From: Variovorax boronicumulans
GTDB taxonomy: Bacteria > Pseudomonadota > Gammaproteobacteria > Burkholderiales > Burkholderiaceae_C
DNA: 64,000 bases
Assembly: GCF_030812215.1 (NCBI RefSeq)
Contig: NZ_JAUSSG010000005.1
Location: 372,001-436,000, forward strand
Direction of reading: 5' to 3'
Shown here: positions 21,465-29,704 of the stretch, in pieces
How the letters are laid out: every line of letters begins with the position of its first letter
Position numbering within the stretch: the first letter of the stretch is position 1
The notes under the pieces: model-generated
What the model was told of the DNA's origin: nothing
Databases searched by the model: none
What the model saw: the letters and a program-made list of their open reading frames with translations, nothing else
Made by a program: the position numbers and the translations under genes

Positions 21465-21541
21465 TGGTGCACCCTTGGCGCTGCGCGCCTTCCCGCCAAG
21501 CGGGAGCGAGCTTGCTTGGGGCGGCCCGGCGCCGCGCTCAT
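21461..21541 (-). CDS. Bridging short reading frame C (26 codons), possible coupling ORF
   Basis: A 26-codon frame that fills the whole junction between the two permease genes: its ATG at 21541 overlaps the upstream permease stop (ATGA) and its TGA overlaps the downstream permease start (ATGA). The first 12 residues, MSAAPGRPKQAR, are the same as those of the bridging frame at 18744-18824; the tails differ. It derives from the dispersed repeat. Its exact four-base overlaps at both ends suggest translational coupling, but no evidence shows that a peptide is made or needed. Confidence 0.38.
   Translation of the reverse strand: MSAAPGRPKQARSRLAGRRAAPRVHQ
21506..21541. repeat. Dispersed repeat core, copy C
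   Basis: 36 bases at the permease-permease junction, 35 of 36 identical to 18777-18812, sharing the GGGGCGGCCCGGCG core with copies A and B. Confidence 0.75.
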
Positions 21542-22617
21542 GCCGGACTCCCCGAAGCGCGGAACAGCCGCGCGCGCAGCGCCTTCCAGTCGACCATGCG
21601 CAAGCCCTCGCTTGCAAGGATCAGCACGAACGCGATGCCCTGCAGCACCAGCACCGACGCATCGGGCAGTCCGAGCCGTCGCTGCAACAGGCTGCCCGCC
21701 GCACCGAAGCCGCCGAACAGGATCGCCACCGGCACGATGGCCACCGGGTTGTGCCGCGCGATGAACGACACGAGGATGCCCGCGTAGCCATATCCCGCGA
21801 TCAGCGAGGCGTTGGCATTGGTGTGCACCGCCGCCACCTCGACCGCGCCCGCGAGGCCCGCGCACGCGCCGCCCAGTGCGCAGCTGCCGAGAATGAGTCG
21901 CGTGGCCGGCAGGCCCACGAGCTGCGCGGTGCGCGGATTGCCGCCAACCACGCGCACCGAGAAGCCCGAGGCGGTCGCGCGCAGCCACCAGCCGAGCCCG
22001 AGGCAAGCCACGACGCCGAGCACCAGGCCCCAATGCACGTCCGAGCCGCCGATGCCGCCGATCAGCAGCCCGTCGTTCAGCGCATAAGTCGATGGTTTGT
22101 TCAGGCTCGCCGGATCGCGCAGCGGCCCTTCGACCAGGTGCTTGAAGATGCCGATGGCGATGTAGGCCAGCAGCAGGCTGCTGATGGTTTCGTTGATGCC
22201 TCGGTACTGCCGCAGCCAGCCCGCGAGCACGATCCACAACGCACCGGCGAGCGCACCCGCGATGCAGACGATCGCCGTGCCCACGGCATTGCCGGGCAGC
22301 GGCACCGCATGCGCAAGCGCCGCGCAGGCCAGACCGCCCAGCACCAATGCGCCTTCGCCACCGATGACGATCAGCCCCGCGCGCGCCGGTAGCGCCACGC
22401 ATAGCGCGGTGAGCATCAGCGGTGCCGCGCGCTGCAGCGTGTTCTGCCACGAGAACCAGTCGCCGAACGCGCCCTTGAAGAGCGTCGCCCAGACCTCCAC
22501 CGGATCGACGCCGGCAAAGGCAACGAGCACGCCGAACAGCAGCAGTGCCGCCGCGATGGCGAACACCGGCAGGGCGAATTCCTTGAGCGTGCTGCGCATG
22601 GGCAAAGACATGGGCAT
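21538..22617 (-). CDS. BMP/nucleoside-type ABC importer permease (first permease)
   Basis: About 359 residues with 9-10 membrane segments. The N-terminal half has the permease signature LIVIGGEGALVLGGLACAA and the coupling motif VVGGNPRTAQLVGLPATR lies about two-thirds along. It is the YufP-like partner of the permease encoded next. Three in-frame ATGs lie close together (22617, 22611, 22599); the first is listed, and none has a strong ribosome-binding site. It starts 11 bases after the BMP protein stop. Confidence 0.91.
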   Translation of the reverse strand: MPMSLPMRSTLKEFALPVFAIAAALLLFGVLVAFAGVDPVEVWATLFKGAFGDWFSWQNTLQRAAPLMLTALCVALPARAGLIVIGGEGALVLGGLACAALAHAVPLPGNAVGTAIVCIAGALAGALWIVLAGWLRQYRGINETISSLLLAYIAIGIFKHLVEGPLRDPASLNKPSTYALNDGLLIGGIGGSDVHWGLVLGVVACLGLGWWLRATASGFSVRVVGGNPRTAQLVGLPATRLILGSCALGGACAGLAGAVEVAAVHTNANASLIAGYGYAGILVSFIARHNPVAIVPVAILFGGFGAAGSLLQRRLGLPDASVLVLQGIAFVLILASEGLRMVDWKALRARLFRASGSPA

Positions 22618-22628
22618 GAACTCGGAAC

Positions 22629-23747
22629 TCAGACCTGGCCGATGACGCCTTCGACGAGGTAGTTCATCTTTTCCAGCTCCAGGTCCGTCTGCTTCAGCAC
22701 CTTGCCGGCCGGCACCACGACCGCACCCTTGTTGTCCTTGATGCCGTCCTTGAAGATGTCGAAGGTGCCCGCGATCATCCTGGCCTTGATGTCGTCGGCC
22801 TGCTTCTTCGCGGCGTCCGTCACCATCGGGCCGTAGGCGGACATCTTCACGTAGCCTTCCTTCAAACCGCCGCGCAGGAAGTTGGGATGCGGCTTGCCGG
22901 TTTGCGCGGCTTCGATGGCGGTCTTGTAGGCGGTGAGCCAGTTCCACTCGGCGCCAGTGAGGTAGGCGTTCGGCGCAAGCTTCGCCTGGCTCGCGTGGTA
23001 GCCGCAGACCATCTTGCCGCGCTTGGCTGCCGTCTCGACCACCACCTTGGGGCCGTCCACATGCATGGTGAACACGTCGCAGCCCTGGTCGGCCAGGCTG
23101 TTGGTGGCCTCGGCCTCCTTCACGGCCATCGACCAGTCGCCGGTGAAGATCACGCTGCAGGTGATGTTCGGCTTGACCGAGCGCGCACCGAGTGTGAAGG
23201 CGTTGATGTTGCGCAGCACCTGCGGAATCGGCTTGGCGGCGACGAAGGCGATCTTGTTGCTCTTGGTCATGTGCGCCGCGATCACGCCGTTCAGGAACTG
23301 GCACTCGTCGATGTAGCCGAAGAAGCTGCCCGCGTTCTTCGGATGCTTGCCTTCGGTCCAGAGACCGCCGCAATGCGAGAAGCGCACGTCGGGGTACTTG
23401 GGCGCCACCGCGAGGATGTGCGGATCGAAGTAGCCGAAGGAGGTGGGAAAGAGCAACTTCGCGCCGTCCTGCGAAATCATGCCGGCCATGGTCTTCTGCA
23501 CGGCGGCGGTCTCGGGCACGTTCTCTTCCTCGACCACCTTCACGCCGGGCAGCTTCTTGATTTCGGCGGCCGCCATGGCGTGCGCCTGGTTGTAGCCGTA
23601 GTCGTCGCGCGCGCCGACGTAGATCACGCCGACGGTCAGCGGCTTGGCCTGCGCGCGGGCCAGGGCGCTCCAGCCTCCGAGGGTGCCGGCGGCGCCGAGT
23701 GCGGCCAGGGACTTGAGGGAATCGCGGCGATTGAATTGGCTTGTCAT
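22629..23747 (-). CDS. BMP-family ABC importer substrate-binding protein
   Basis: 372-residue periplasmic binding protein. It has a twin-arginine-like signal peptide (NRRDSLKSLAALGAAGTLGG, cleavage after ARAQA). The BMP fold has VGVIYVGARDDYGYNQAHA, GGLWTEGKHPKNAGSFFGYI and a C-terminal FDIFKDGIKDNKG. Family members bind nucleosides, purines or related ureides; here the operon points to biuret or a larger ureide. It precedes its two permeases directly. The 65-base gap after atzH carries AAGGAGGTG, but too far upstream of the ATG to be certain. Confidence 0.93.
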   Translation of the reverse strand: MTSQFNRRDSLKSLAALGAAGTLGGWSALARAQAKPLTVGVIYVGARDDYGYNQAHAMAAAEIKKLPGVKVVEEENVPETAAVQKTMAGMISQDGAKLLFPTSFGYFDPHILAVAPKYPDVRFSHCGGLWTEGKHPKNAGSFFGYIDECQFLNGVIAAHMTKSNKIAFVAAKPIPQVLRNINAFTLGARSVKPNITCSVIFTGDWSMAVKEAEATNSLADQGCDVFTMHVDGPKVVVETAAKRGKMVCGYHASQAKLAPNAYLTGAEWNWLTAYKTAIEAAQTGKPHPNFLRGGLKEGYVKMSAYGPMVTDAAKKQADDIKARMIAGTFDIFKDGIKDNKGAVVVPAGKVLKQTDLELEKMNYLVEGVIGQV

Positions 23748-23812
23748 GGCGTTCTTTCGAGGAGTTGAAGGAGGTGCAAAAAATGTGCCGTGCGTTCTGC
23801 GGTTCTGTGCGG

Positions 23813-24193
23813 TCAGGCCGACAGGCTCACGTGCGCGGCCGCCACGCGCCAGCCGTCGTCGGTGCGTATCCACGTCTGGCTCTGCCGGCCGATCACGCGG
23901 CTGCCTTCGCGCCGGAACTCGACATTCGCCGTCGCGAAGTCGCGGCCGTAGGTGGTGATGACGGTGCGCAACAGTTCGCGCGGCGGGCTCTGCACCGGCA
24001 GCGAAGCGCGAAAGGCGCGGATGTCGGCATGGCCGTAATGGTTCTCGGAGAAGCCATAGCGCAGCGTGTGCGGGCTGTTCCAGAACAGCTCGTCGAGCAC
24101 AGCGCGCTGGTTGGTCACGAGCGCTTCTTCGTAGCGCGCGAACACGGCGCTGACTTCGGCGTGCACCTCGGGGAGGTTGATCTCCAGCGTCAT
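23813..24193 (-). CDS. atzH: AtzH-like protein (DUF3225, SnoaL superfamily)
   Basis: 126 residues with the cone-shaped SnoaL/NTF2-like fold. In the Pseudomonas ADP cyanuric acid pathway, AtzH has been proposed to convert 1,3-dicarboxyurea to allophanate, with Tyr22 and Arg46 reported as needed; the equivalents here are Tyr21 and Arg45 ([15 protein letters not shown]). The protein ends in [12 protein letters not shown], typical of the family. Its ATG overlaps the upstream ATPase stop (ATGA). No atzD, atzE or atzG homologue is in the window, so its substrate here is uncertain; related HpxZ proteins occur in oxalurate pathways. Confidence 0.82.
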   Translation of the reverse strand: MTLEINLPEVHAEVSAVFARYEEALVTNQRAVLDELFWNSPHTLRYGFSENHYGHADIRAFRASLPVQSPPRELLRTVITTYGRDFATANVEFRREGSRVIGRQSQTWIRTDDGWRVAAAHVSLSA

Positions 24194-25023
24194 CGGCGCA
24201 CCTCGCGTTGGAAGATGTCGAGGCTGAGTTTCTTCGTCGCGACGAAGCTCTCGGTGCTCAGCGTCTCGACGGTGCGCGGGCGTGCATCGCCGTAGCGCAG
24301 GATCTCGGCCACCTTGGTGGGGCGCTTGGTCAGCAGCAGCACTTCGTCGGCGAGGTACACGGCCTCTTCGAGGTCGTGCGACACCAGCAGCATGGTGGTG
24401 CCGGTCTGCATGAACACCTCCTGCAGCTTCTCGCGGATGAAGAGCGTCATCTCGAAGTCGAGCGCCGAGAAGGGTTCGTCGAGGAACAGCACCTCCGGGT
24501 TGGGCGCGAGGGCCCGCATGATCGATGCGGTCTGCTGCTGTCCACCCGACAGTTCGTAGGGAAAGCGCTTCAGGTCGAACTTCACGTCGAACGAAGCGAC
24601 CAGCTCTTCCATGCGCCGGTCCACTTCCGCCTTGCTGCGCCCTTCGAGCTTCAGCGGGTAGGCGATGTTGTCGATGGTGCGCATCCACGGGAACATCGCC
24701 TCGCGGTAGTTCTGGAACACGTAGCCGATCTTGGTGTCCTTGCGCTGCTTGCCGTCGAACAGGATCTCGCCCGTATCGATGGGGATGAGGCCCGCGATCA
24801 TGTTGATGAGCGTGGACTTGCCGCAGCCGTTGGGCCCGAACACCGAGACGATCCTGTGCTTGGGAATGTCGAGGTCGAAGTTCTCGTACAGCGGCCAGCC
24901 CGCGAAGTACTTGGTGAGACCCCGGATGGTGATGTGCGTGCCCGAGGGGCCGGGCTTGAAGACCGGCTTGGGCACATCGGCGTAGACCGGGCCGTTGATG
25001 ACGACGTCCTGCGTGACTTTCAT
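24190..25023 (-). CDS. Taurine/nitrate-type ABC importer, ATP-binding protein
   Basis: 277 residues, a single ATPase domain of the SsuB/TauB/NrtD type. Walker A is [15 protein letters not shown], the signature is [16 protein letters not shown], and Walker B is [12 protein letters not shown] followed by the switch [15 protein letters not shown]. An unusual 30-residue extension precedes the domain. It overlaps the permease stop and the atzH start by four bases each. It forms one importer with the permease and binding protein genes just upstream. Confidence 0.95.
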   Translation of the reverse strand: MKVTQDVVINGPVYADVPKPVFKPGPSGTHITIRGLTKYFAGWPLYENFDLDIPKHRIVSVFGPNGCGKSTLINMIAGLIPIDTGEILFDGKQRKDTKIGYVFQNYREAMFPWMRTIDNIAYPLKLEGRSKAEVDRRMEELVASFDVKFDLKRFPYELSGGQQQTASIMRALAPNPEVLFLDEPFSALDFEMTLFIREKLQEVFMQTGTTMLLVSHDLEEAVYLADEVLLLTKRPTKVAEILRYGDARPRTVETLSTESFVATKKLSLDIFQREVRR

Positions 25024-25853
25024 CGTCCGCTCCAGTGCACGATGCGGCGCTCGGCGACGAGGAAAAGAATGTTGAGCGCGTAGCCCAGGGCACCGGCCGC
25101 CAGGATCGCCGCGTACATGCTCTTCACGTTGAGCACCTGCTGCGCATCGATGATGCGGTGGCCGAGTCCGACGTCGGAGCCGATGAACATCTCGGCCACG
25201 ATGACGATCACCAGCGCCATCGACACCGCCGAGCGCAGGCCGACGAAGCTGGGCTGCAGGCTTTCCCAGATCAGCACGTCCTTGAAGACCTGCCAGCGCG
25301 AGGCGCCCATGACCTTCGCCGCCATCACGCGCTGCTTGCGCGCGTTGATGACGCCGTAGGCGCTGTTGAACACCACGATGAGCAGCGCGCCGAAGGCCGC
25401 GATGGCGATCTTGTTGACGTCGCTCACGCCGAAGATCAGGAGAAACAGCGGAATGAGCGCGGACGAGGGCGTCGAGCGGAAGAAGTCGATCAGGAACTCG
25501 ACGCTGCGGTATGCCTTCTCGTTGCTGCCGAGCAGCACGCCCAGCGGCACGCCGACCACCGCCGCGATGAGAAAAGCCTGCAGCGTGCGCCACACGGTCA
25601 TCGCGAAGTCAGTGAGCAGCGGTCCGCCCGCAAGCCCCGTGATCAGCGCGGCGATGGTGTCGGCCGGCGTGGGCAGCAGGATGGGCTTGATGAAGCCCAG
25701 GCGCACCACCAGGTCCCATGCGATGAACAGCACCACGGGGCCGATGAAGGGCAGCAGGCGGCCGCGCAGCGGGGGCTTCGGCGCGATGGCGCCGAGGCTG
25801 GCCGGCGGTGTCCACGGCGCGGCCGTGGTCGTGCTTGCATCGGCCATGGTCAT
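25020..25853 (-). CDS. Taurine/nitrate-type ABC importer, permease
   Basis: 277 residues, six predicted membrane segments, BPD_transp_1 fold. The conserved EAA-like loop appears as [22 protein letters not shown]. The N-terminal ~28 residues are Ala/Pro/Thr-rich and cytoplasmic. The ATG at 25853 overlaps the stop of the binding protein (ATGA); another in-frame ATG is at 25847. It passes the captured solute across the inner membrane. Confidence 0.94.
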   Translation of the reverse strand: MTMADASTTTAAPWTPPASLGAIAPKPPLRGRLLPFIGPVVLFIAWDLVVRLGFIKPILLPTPADTIAALITGLAGGPLLTDFAMTVWRTLQAFLIAAVVGVPLGVLLGSNEKAYRSVEFLIDFFRSTPSSALIPLFLLIFGVSDVNKIAIAAFGALLIVVFNSAYGVINARKQRVMAAKVMGASRWQVFKDVLIWESLQPSFVGLRSAVSMALVIVIVAEMFIGSDVGLGHRIIDAQQVLNVKSMYAAILAAGALGYALNILFLVAERRIVHWSGR

Positions 25854-26848
25854 GCCTTGTAGAGGAGGCCGTCCACGAGCACCTTCTTCTCGAAGATGCC
25901 TTTCTCGGTGAACAGGTCGTAGAACTTCTGGAAGTACGTGACGTCGCTCGGCTTGAACTCGTTGTAGAGCATGTACGAGGCGAGCGGCACCTCGGCCGTG
26001 AGCTTGCCTTCGATGGCGGTGTAGCCCTTCATGTGCTGGCGCGCATCGTCGGGCTTGGTGCGCACCAACTCGACGCCGCGCGCGTAAGCGGCGATGTACT
26101 TCTTCGCGATCTCGGGGTTCTTCTTGATGAACTCGGTGGTGAGGCTGGCCGCGCCGCCGTGCCACGGCGCCATCGGGTCGCCGAGGATGTACTTGGCGAC
26201 CACGCCGGCCTCGATCACCCGCGTGGTGCCGTTCATGCGGCCGACGGTGCCGGTCGGCTCCAGCGTGTAGCAGGCATCGACCTGGCCCGCGACGAGTGCG
26301 GCCACGTGCTGGCCGATGGGGAGTTCGCTCACCACCGCACCCTTGGCGCCGGCGCGCTCCAGCATGGTCTTGCAGAGCGTGACGTTCTGGATGCCGGGTC
26401 CCGAAGCCACCTTCTTGCCGGCCAGCTCGGCCACGGTTTTGACCGGGCTGTCCTTGGGGACGATGAACTCGTCGAGCACGAACTTCGCGTTGCTCGGGTT
26501 GGTGCAGAAGATCTTGAAGAAGCCCGGCTGCGCGATCTCGCCGATGGCGAGGTTGGCCGAGCCGACGCCATTGGCGCTGCCATCGCAGCGGCCCGCGAGC
26601 ATGCCCTCCATCACCTGCTGCGCGCCGGCGAACTTGAGCGGCTCCACGTCCAGCCCCGCTTCCTTGAAGTAGCCGCGGTCCACCGCCGCGAAGAACGGCA
26701 GGCCGGCGGCCACGGGCCAGAAGCCGATGCGCAGCTTGGGCGCGGCCTGTGCGCGCACGATGGTGGGCGCGGCCAGCACGGCCAGGCCTGCGGCACCGGC
26801 TTGCAGCAACTGCCGGCGCGATGCGGAAGATTTTTCAAGGATGCTCAT
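25850..26848 (-). CDS. Taurine/nitrate-type ABC importer, substrate-binding protein
   Basis: 332 residues with a twin-arginine-like signal (SRRQLLQAGAAGLAVLAAP, cleavage after VRAQA) and an NMT1/SsuA-type binding fold: LRIGFWPVAAGLPFFAAVDRG, ANGVGSANLAIGEIA and CYTLEPTGTVGRM. Such proteins bind taurine, nitrate, pyrimidine precursors or ureides. Located between allophanate hydrolase and its own permease, it most likely captures a ureide such as biuret or allophanate precursors. It follows atzF after 21 bases. Confidence 0.93.
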   Translation of the reverse strand: MSILEKSSASRRQLLQAGAAGLAVLAAPTIVRAQAAPKLRIGFWPVAAGLPFFAAVDRGYFKEAGLDVEPLKFAGAQQVMEGMLAGRCDGSANGVGSANLAIGEIAQPGFFKIFCTNPSNAKFVLDEFIVPKDSPVKTVAELAGKKVASGPGIQNVTLCKTMLERAGAKGAVVSELPIGQHVAALVAGQVDACYTLEPTGTVGRMNGTTRVIEAGVVAKYILGDPMAPWHGGAASLTTEFIKKNPEIAKKYIAAYARGVELVRTKPDDARQHMKGYTAIEGKLTAEVPLASYMLYNEFKPSDVTYFQKFYDLFTEKGIFEKKVLVDGLLYKA

Positions 26849-26869
26849 CGGGACTCCTGGATCAGTCGA

Positions 26870-28588
26870 TCAGTTGGTAATGGCAGTGGCGCGGCTCGCG
26901 ACGTAGGCACGCCAGCCGCCGTGATGGGTCACGTCCTGTGCGTCGGTCAGCGCGTGGCCTTCGCAGATGAAGCCGTTGACCCAGCTGCCGTCGGCCAGCT
27001 CGACGCTGCCGAGGCCGAGCGGCGGCGGGATCAGCGCGAGGAAGCTGCCGACCTGCGCGATGGGCATGGCCCAGACCTCCAGCGCGATGGCCCCGCCATC
27101 TCCCGCGCTGCGCTGCAGGCCGGGCTTGGGCGGCGTGGTGCCGGGCAGCGCGAAGAGCCGGTAAGTCGGCGACGTGGTCGTGGTGCGCAGCAGCGTGGCG
27201 CCGCGCTCGGTGAGCTGGCCGTTGAGCGGCATGCCCGACAGGTGCGCGCCGACGACGGCGATGGCGAGCGTCTGCGGTGCCGGGGCCATGAGGCCCGGCA
27301 CCGGGCGCGGCGCGGGCAGCGGCAGGCCGGTCGCACCCTGCGGGAGGCCGCTCGCGTGGTGATAGCGCTGGCCGAGGTCGGCCAGCGCGAGGTCGCTTCC
27401 GCTCGGGCCGATCAGCGTGATGCCGAACGGCAGGCCGTCCGCGCGCAGGCTGCTCGGCACCGAGAGCGCCGCGTAGTCGAGCAGGTTGACGAAGTTGGTG
27501 TACGCGCCGAGGTTGCGGTTGAGCACGACCGGATCGGCGCGCATTTGCGCTCGCGTGTAGTGCGTGGGCGCGGTAGGCACCAGAAGCACGTCGATGTCGC
27601 GCCACATCGGCTCGACCTGTTGCGCGATGGCGCGCAGCCGGGTCTGCGCGTCGAACACGTCGGCGGCTGAATAGCCTTTTCCGCTCGCGAGGATGCTGCG
27701 CACAGGCTCGATCACCTCGTCGGCATGCGCGTCGAAGAACTCGCGCACCGCCGCGTAGCGTTCGGCGACGAGTGCGCTTTCATAGAGCAGCGCGGCGGCT
27801 TCGGCGAGCGGCGCGTACGGAATGGCGACGGCCGTGCCGCCCAGTGCCACGAGCCTGGCCTGCGCATCGCGGAAGGCTTCTTCGGCTGCGGTGTCGCCGA
27901 AGAAGTCCAACGCGTCGGGCACGCCGAAGTTGAAGCGAGCGGGCAGCGGCTTGCGATGCATCGCGATGTCGCGCGAGTACGGGTCGCGCGGGTCGTGGCC
28001 GGAGGCGGCCAGCATCACGTCGACGGCCAGCGCCACGGTGCGCGCGAAGATCGAAACGCAGTCCGCGCTCTGCGCTGCGGGCACCACGCCGAAGGCGCTG
28101 AGCAGCCCGCGCGAAGGCTTGAGGCCGACGATGTTGTTGAGCCCGGCGGGTACGCGGCCGGAGCCGGCGGTGTCGGTGCCGAGGGCGAAGTCGACCTCGC
28201 CCGCGGCCACCACATACGCCGAACCGGAGCTGGAGCCACCGCAGACGTAGCGCGCATCGAATGCGTTGGGCACTTCGCCATAGGGCGAGCGCGTGCCGTT
28301 CAGGCCGCAGGCGAACTGGTCGAGGTTGGTCTTGCCGGTCAGGGATGCACCGGCTTCGAGCAATCGCTGCACCACGGCCGCATGCGCCGTGGGCCGGCGG
28401 TCGAAGGCCGGGCAAGCGGCAGTGGTGGGCACGCCGGCCACGTCGATGTTGTCCTTGACCGCGAAGCGCAGCCCGGCGAGTGGCAGGGTCACGCCGGGGG
28501 TGTCGGCGGTTTCGGCACCGGCCACAGGTACCGCGAATTTCGCGATCCAGGCAGCGGTGGTCAGCGGGTCGTATTCATGCACCATCAT
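26870..28588 (-). CDS. atzF: Allophanate hydrolase
   Basis: Hydrolyses allophanate, finally giving ammonia and CO2. 572 residues in two parts. The first is an amidase-signature domain (about 1-440) with catalytic Lys45 (LRFAVKDNID), the serine cluster GGSSSGSA around 117-124 and nucleophile Ser143 (GTDTAGSGRVPAG). The second is a C-terminal AtzF domain (about 455-572) ending GSWVNGFICEGHALTD. The length fits free-standing AtzF without a urea carboxylase partner. The ATG at 28588 or the adjacent one at 28585 is the start. It is the first gene of the ureide operon and consumes the product of biuH. Confidence 0.95.
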   Translation of the reverse strand: MMVHEYDPLTTAAWIAKFAVPVAGAETADTPGVTLPLAGLRFAVKDNIDVAGVPTTAACPAFDRRPTAHAAVVQRLLEAGASLTGKTNLDQFACGLNGTRSPYGEVPNAFDARYVCGGSSSGSAYVVAAGEVDFALGTDTAGSGRVPAGLNNIVGLKPSRGLLSAFGVVPAAQSADCVSIFARTVALAVDVMLAASGHDPRDPYSRDIAMHRKPLPARFNFGVPDALDFFGDTAAEEAFRDAQARLVALGGTAVAIPYAPLAEAAALLYESALVAERYAAVREFFDAHADEVIEPVRSILASGKGYSAADVFDAQTRLRAIAQQVEPMWRDIDVLLVPTAPTHYTRAQMRADPVVLNRNLGAYTNFVNLLDYAALSVPSSLRADGLPFGITLIGPSGSDLALADLGQRYHHASGLPQGATGLPLPAPRPVPGLMAPAPQTLAIAVVGAHLSGMPLNGQLTERGATLLRTTTTSPTYRLFALPGTTPPKPGLQRSAGDGGAIALEVWAMPIAQVGSFLALIPPPLGLGSVELADGSWVNGFICEGHALTDAQDVTHHGGWRAYVASRATAITN

Positions 28589-28599
28589 CAGGCATCCAA

Positions 28600-28613
28600 A
28601 CTTGTGTACAAGT
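28600..28613. promoter_or_regulatory. Candidate GntR operator upstream of atzF
   Basis: The inverted repeat ACTTGTGTACAAGT (six-base arms, two-base centre) lies 11 bases before the atzF start. It resembles the TTGT-N2-ACAA palindromes bound by many GntR proteins, and the operon ends with a GntR gene. No confident -35/-10 pair was found around it. Binding is inferred. Confidence 0.5.
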
Positions 28614-28671
28614 CGAGATGCAAGCAATGTGCCAGCCGGAACGAGCCTGCGACTAAGACTGGGTGTTTGCT

Positions 28672-28784
28672 CCCTCTCCCCTCGGGGAGAGGGTTGGGGT
28701 GAGGGCAAGGTGCTGCCGATGAAGCGCGGCTCTCAGGTGAAGGCCGCCGCCCTCACCCCTACCCTCTCCCTCTGGGAGAGGGGG
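28672..28784. repeat. Pair of opposed CCCTCACCCC-type palindromic repeats
   Basis: Two copies of a short palindromic repeat face each other: 28672-28706 (CCCTCTCCC...GGGAGAGGG...GGGGTGAGGGC) and 28749-28784 (GCCCTCACCCC...CCCTCTCCC...GGGAGAGGG). Each has its own hairpin, and together they form a longer inverted repeat. They lie between the atzF promoter region and the end of the M48 peptidase gene. This motif is a widespread REP-like element in proteobacteria (recalled). It may end transcription of the M48 gene. Confidence 0.85.
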
Positions 28785-28791
28785 TCATATA

Positions 28792-29658
28792 TCAACTCCG
28801 CTTGGCGTTGCGGTAGAGGCTCTCCACCTTCGGGATGTTCGCTTCGAGCTTCGCGATGCGGTCCGTGCCGCTCGGATGGGTCGACAGGAAACTCAGCCCG
28901 CCCTGATTCTTCGAGGCGGTCGCCATCTTGTTCCACAGCGACACCGAGGCCTTCGGGTCATAGCCTGCGCGCGCCGCGAGTTCGAGCCCCACGAGGTCGG
29001 CCTCTGTCTCGTCGCTGCGGCTGAACTTGAGCGTGATGAGTTGCGTGCCGGCCCTTGCCGCGAGGTCCCCCACCTGGCCAAGGCCAAGCAGCTGCGCACC
29101 GATCGACAGCGCCGCGCCGGTGCCGGCGCTCTTGGCCATGCGGGCGCGGGCGTGTTCGCGCAGCGCGTGGGCCATCTCGTGGCCCATCACCATCGCGACC
29201 TCGTCGTCGGTGAGCTTGAGCTGTTCGAGGATGCCGGTGAAGAAGGCAATCTTGCCGCCGGGCATGCAGAAGGCGTTGATCTGCTTGCTGCCGATCAGGT
29301 TGACCTCCCACTTCCATTCGCGCGCGCGGGTGTTCCAGGGCGTGGCGAAGGGAATGAGCCGCTGCGCGATGGCGCGCAGCCGCTGCAGTTGCGCGTTGTT
29401 GTCGCCGGCGAGCGCGTTCTTGGCGCGGGCCTGCGCGAGCAGCTGGCCGTACTGCTGGACGCCGGCCGCCTCGATCTTGTCCGCGGGCACGAGGTTGCGC
29501 GCCACCGAGGCGTTGCCGACGTTGACCTGCGAGAGCGCCGGGCGGCTCATCGCCACGCCGGCCGCGATCAACAGGAAGGCCCTGCGCAACTGCCACGGCG
29601 AGGCAGGAGAGGTGAGGGAAATGGGGCGTTCGCAGCGTGTGCACATGGGGCGGATCAT
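28792..29658 (-). CDS. M48-family metallopeptidase, exported
   Basis: About 288 residues. The M48 zinc motif is in VMVMGHEMAHALREHARARM, with the third ligand region SDETEADLVGLELAARAGYDP. A hydrophobic segment (RRAFLLIAAGVAMSRPALS) is a signal peptide or anchor, so the protease is probably periplasmic or membrane-attached, as with BepA/LoiP-like quality-control enzymes. The start is uncertain: ATGs at 29658 and 29646 are both possible and neither has a clear ribosome-binding site. It is divergent from ampG. Confidence 0.9.
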   Translation of the reverse strand: MIRPMCTRCERPISLTSPASPWQLRRAFLLIAAGVAMSRPALSQVNVGNASVARNLVPADKIEAAGVQQYGQLLAQARAKNALAGDNNAQLQRLRAIAQRLIPFATPWNTRAREWKWEVNLIGSKQINAFCMPGGKIAFFTGILEQLKLTDDEVAMVMGHEMAHALREHARARMAKSAGTGAALSIGAQLLGLGQVGDLAARAGTQLITLKFSRSDETEADLVGLELAARAGYDPKASVSLWNKMATASKNQGGLSFLSTHPSGTDRIAKLEANIPKVESLYRNAKRS

Positions 29659-29704
29659 AGGAACAAATGAAGACAAACAGGCGGGTCGATTCCCGCGGCG
29701 GCTC

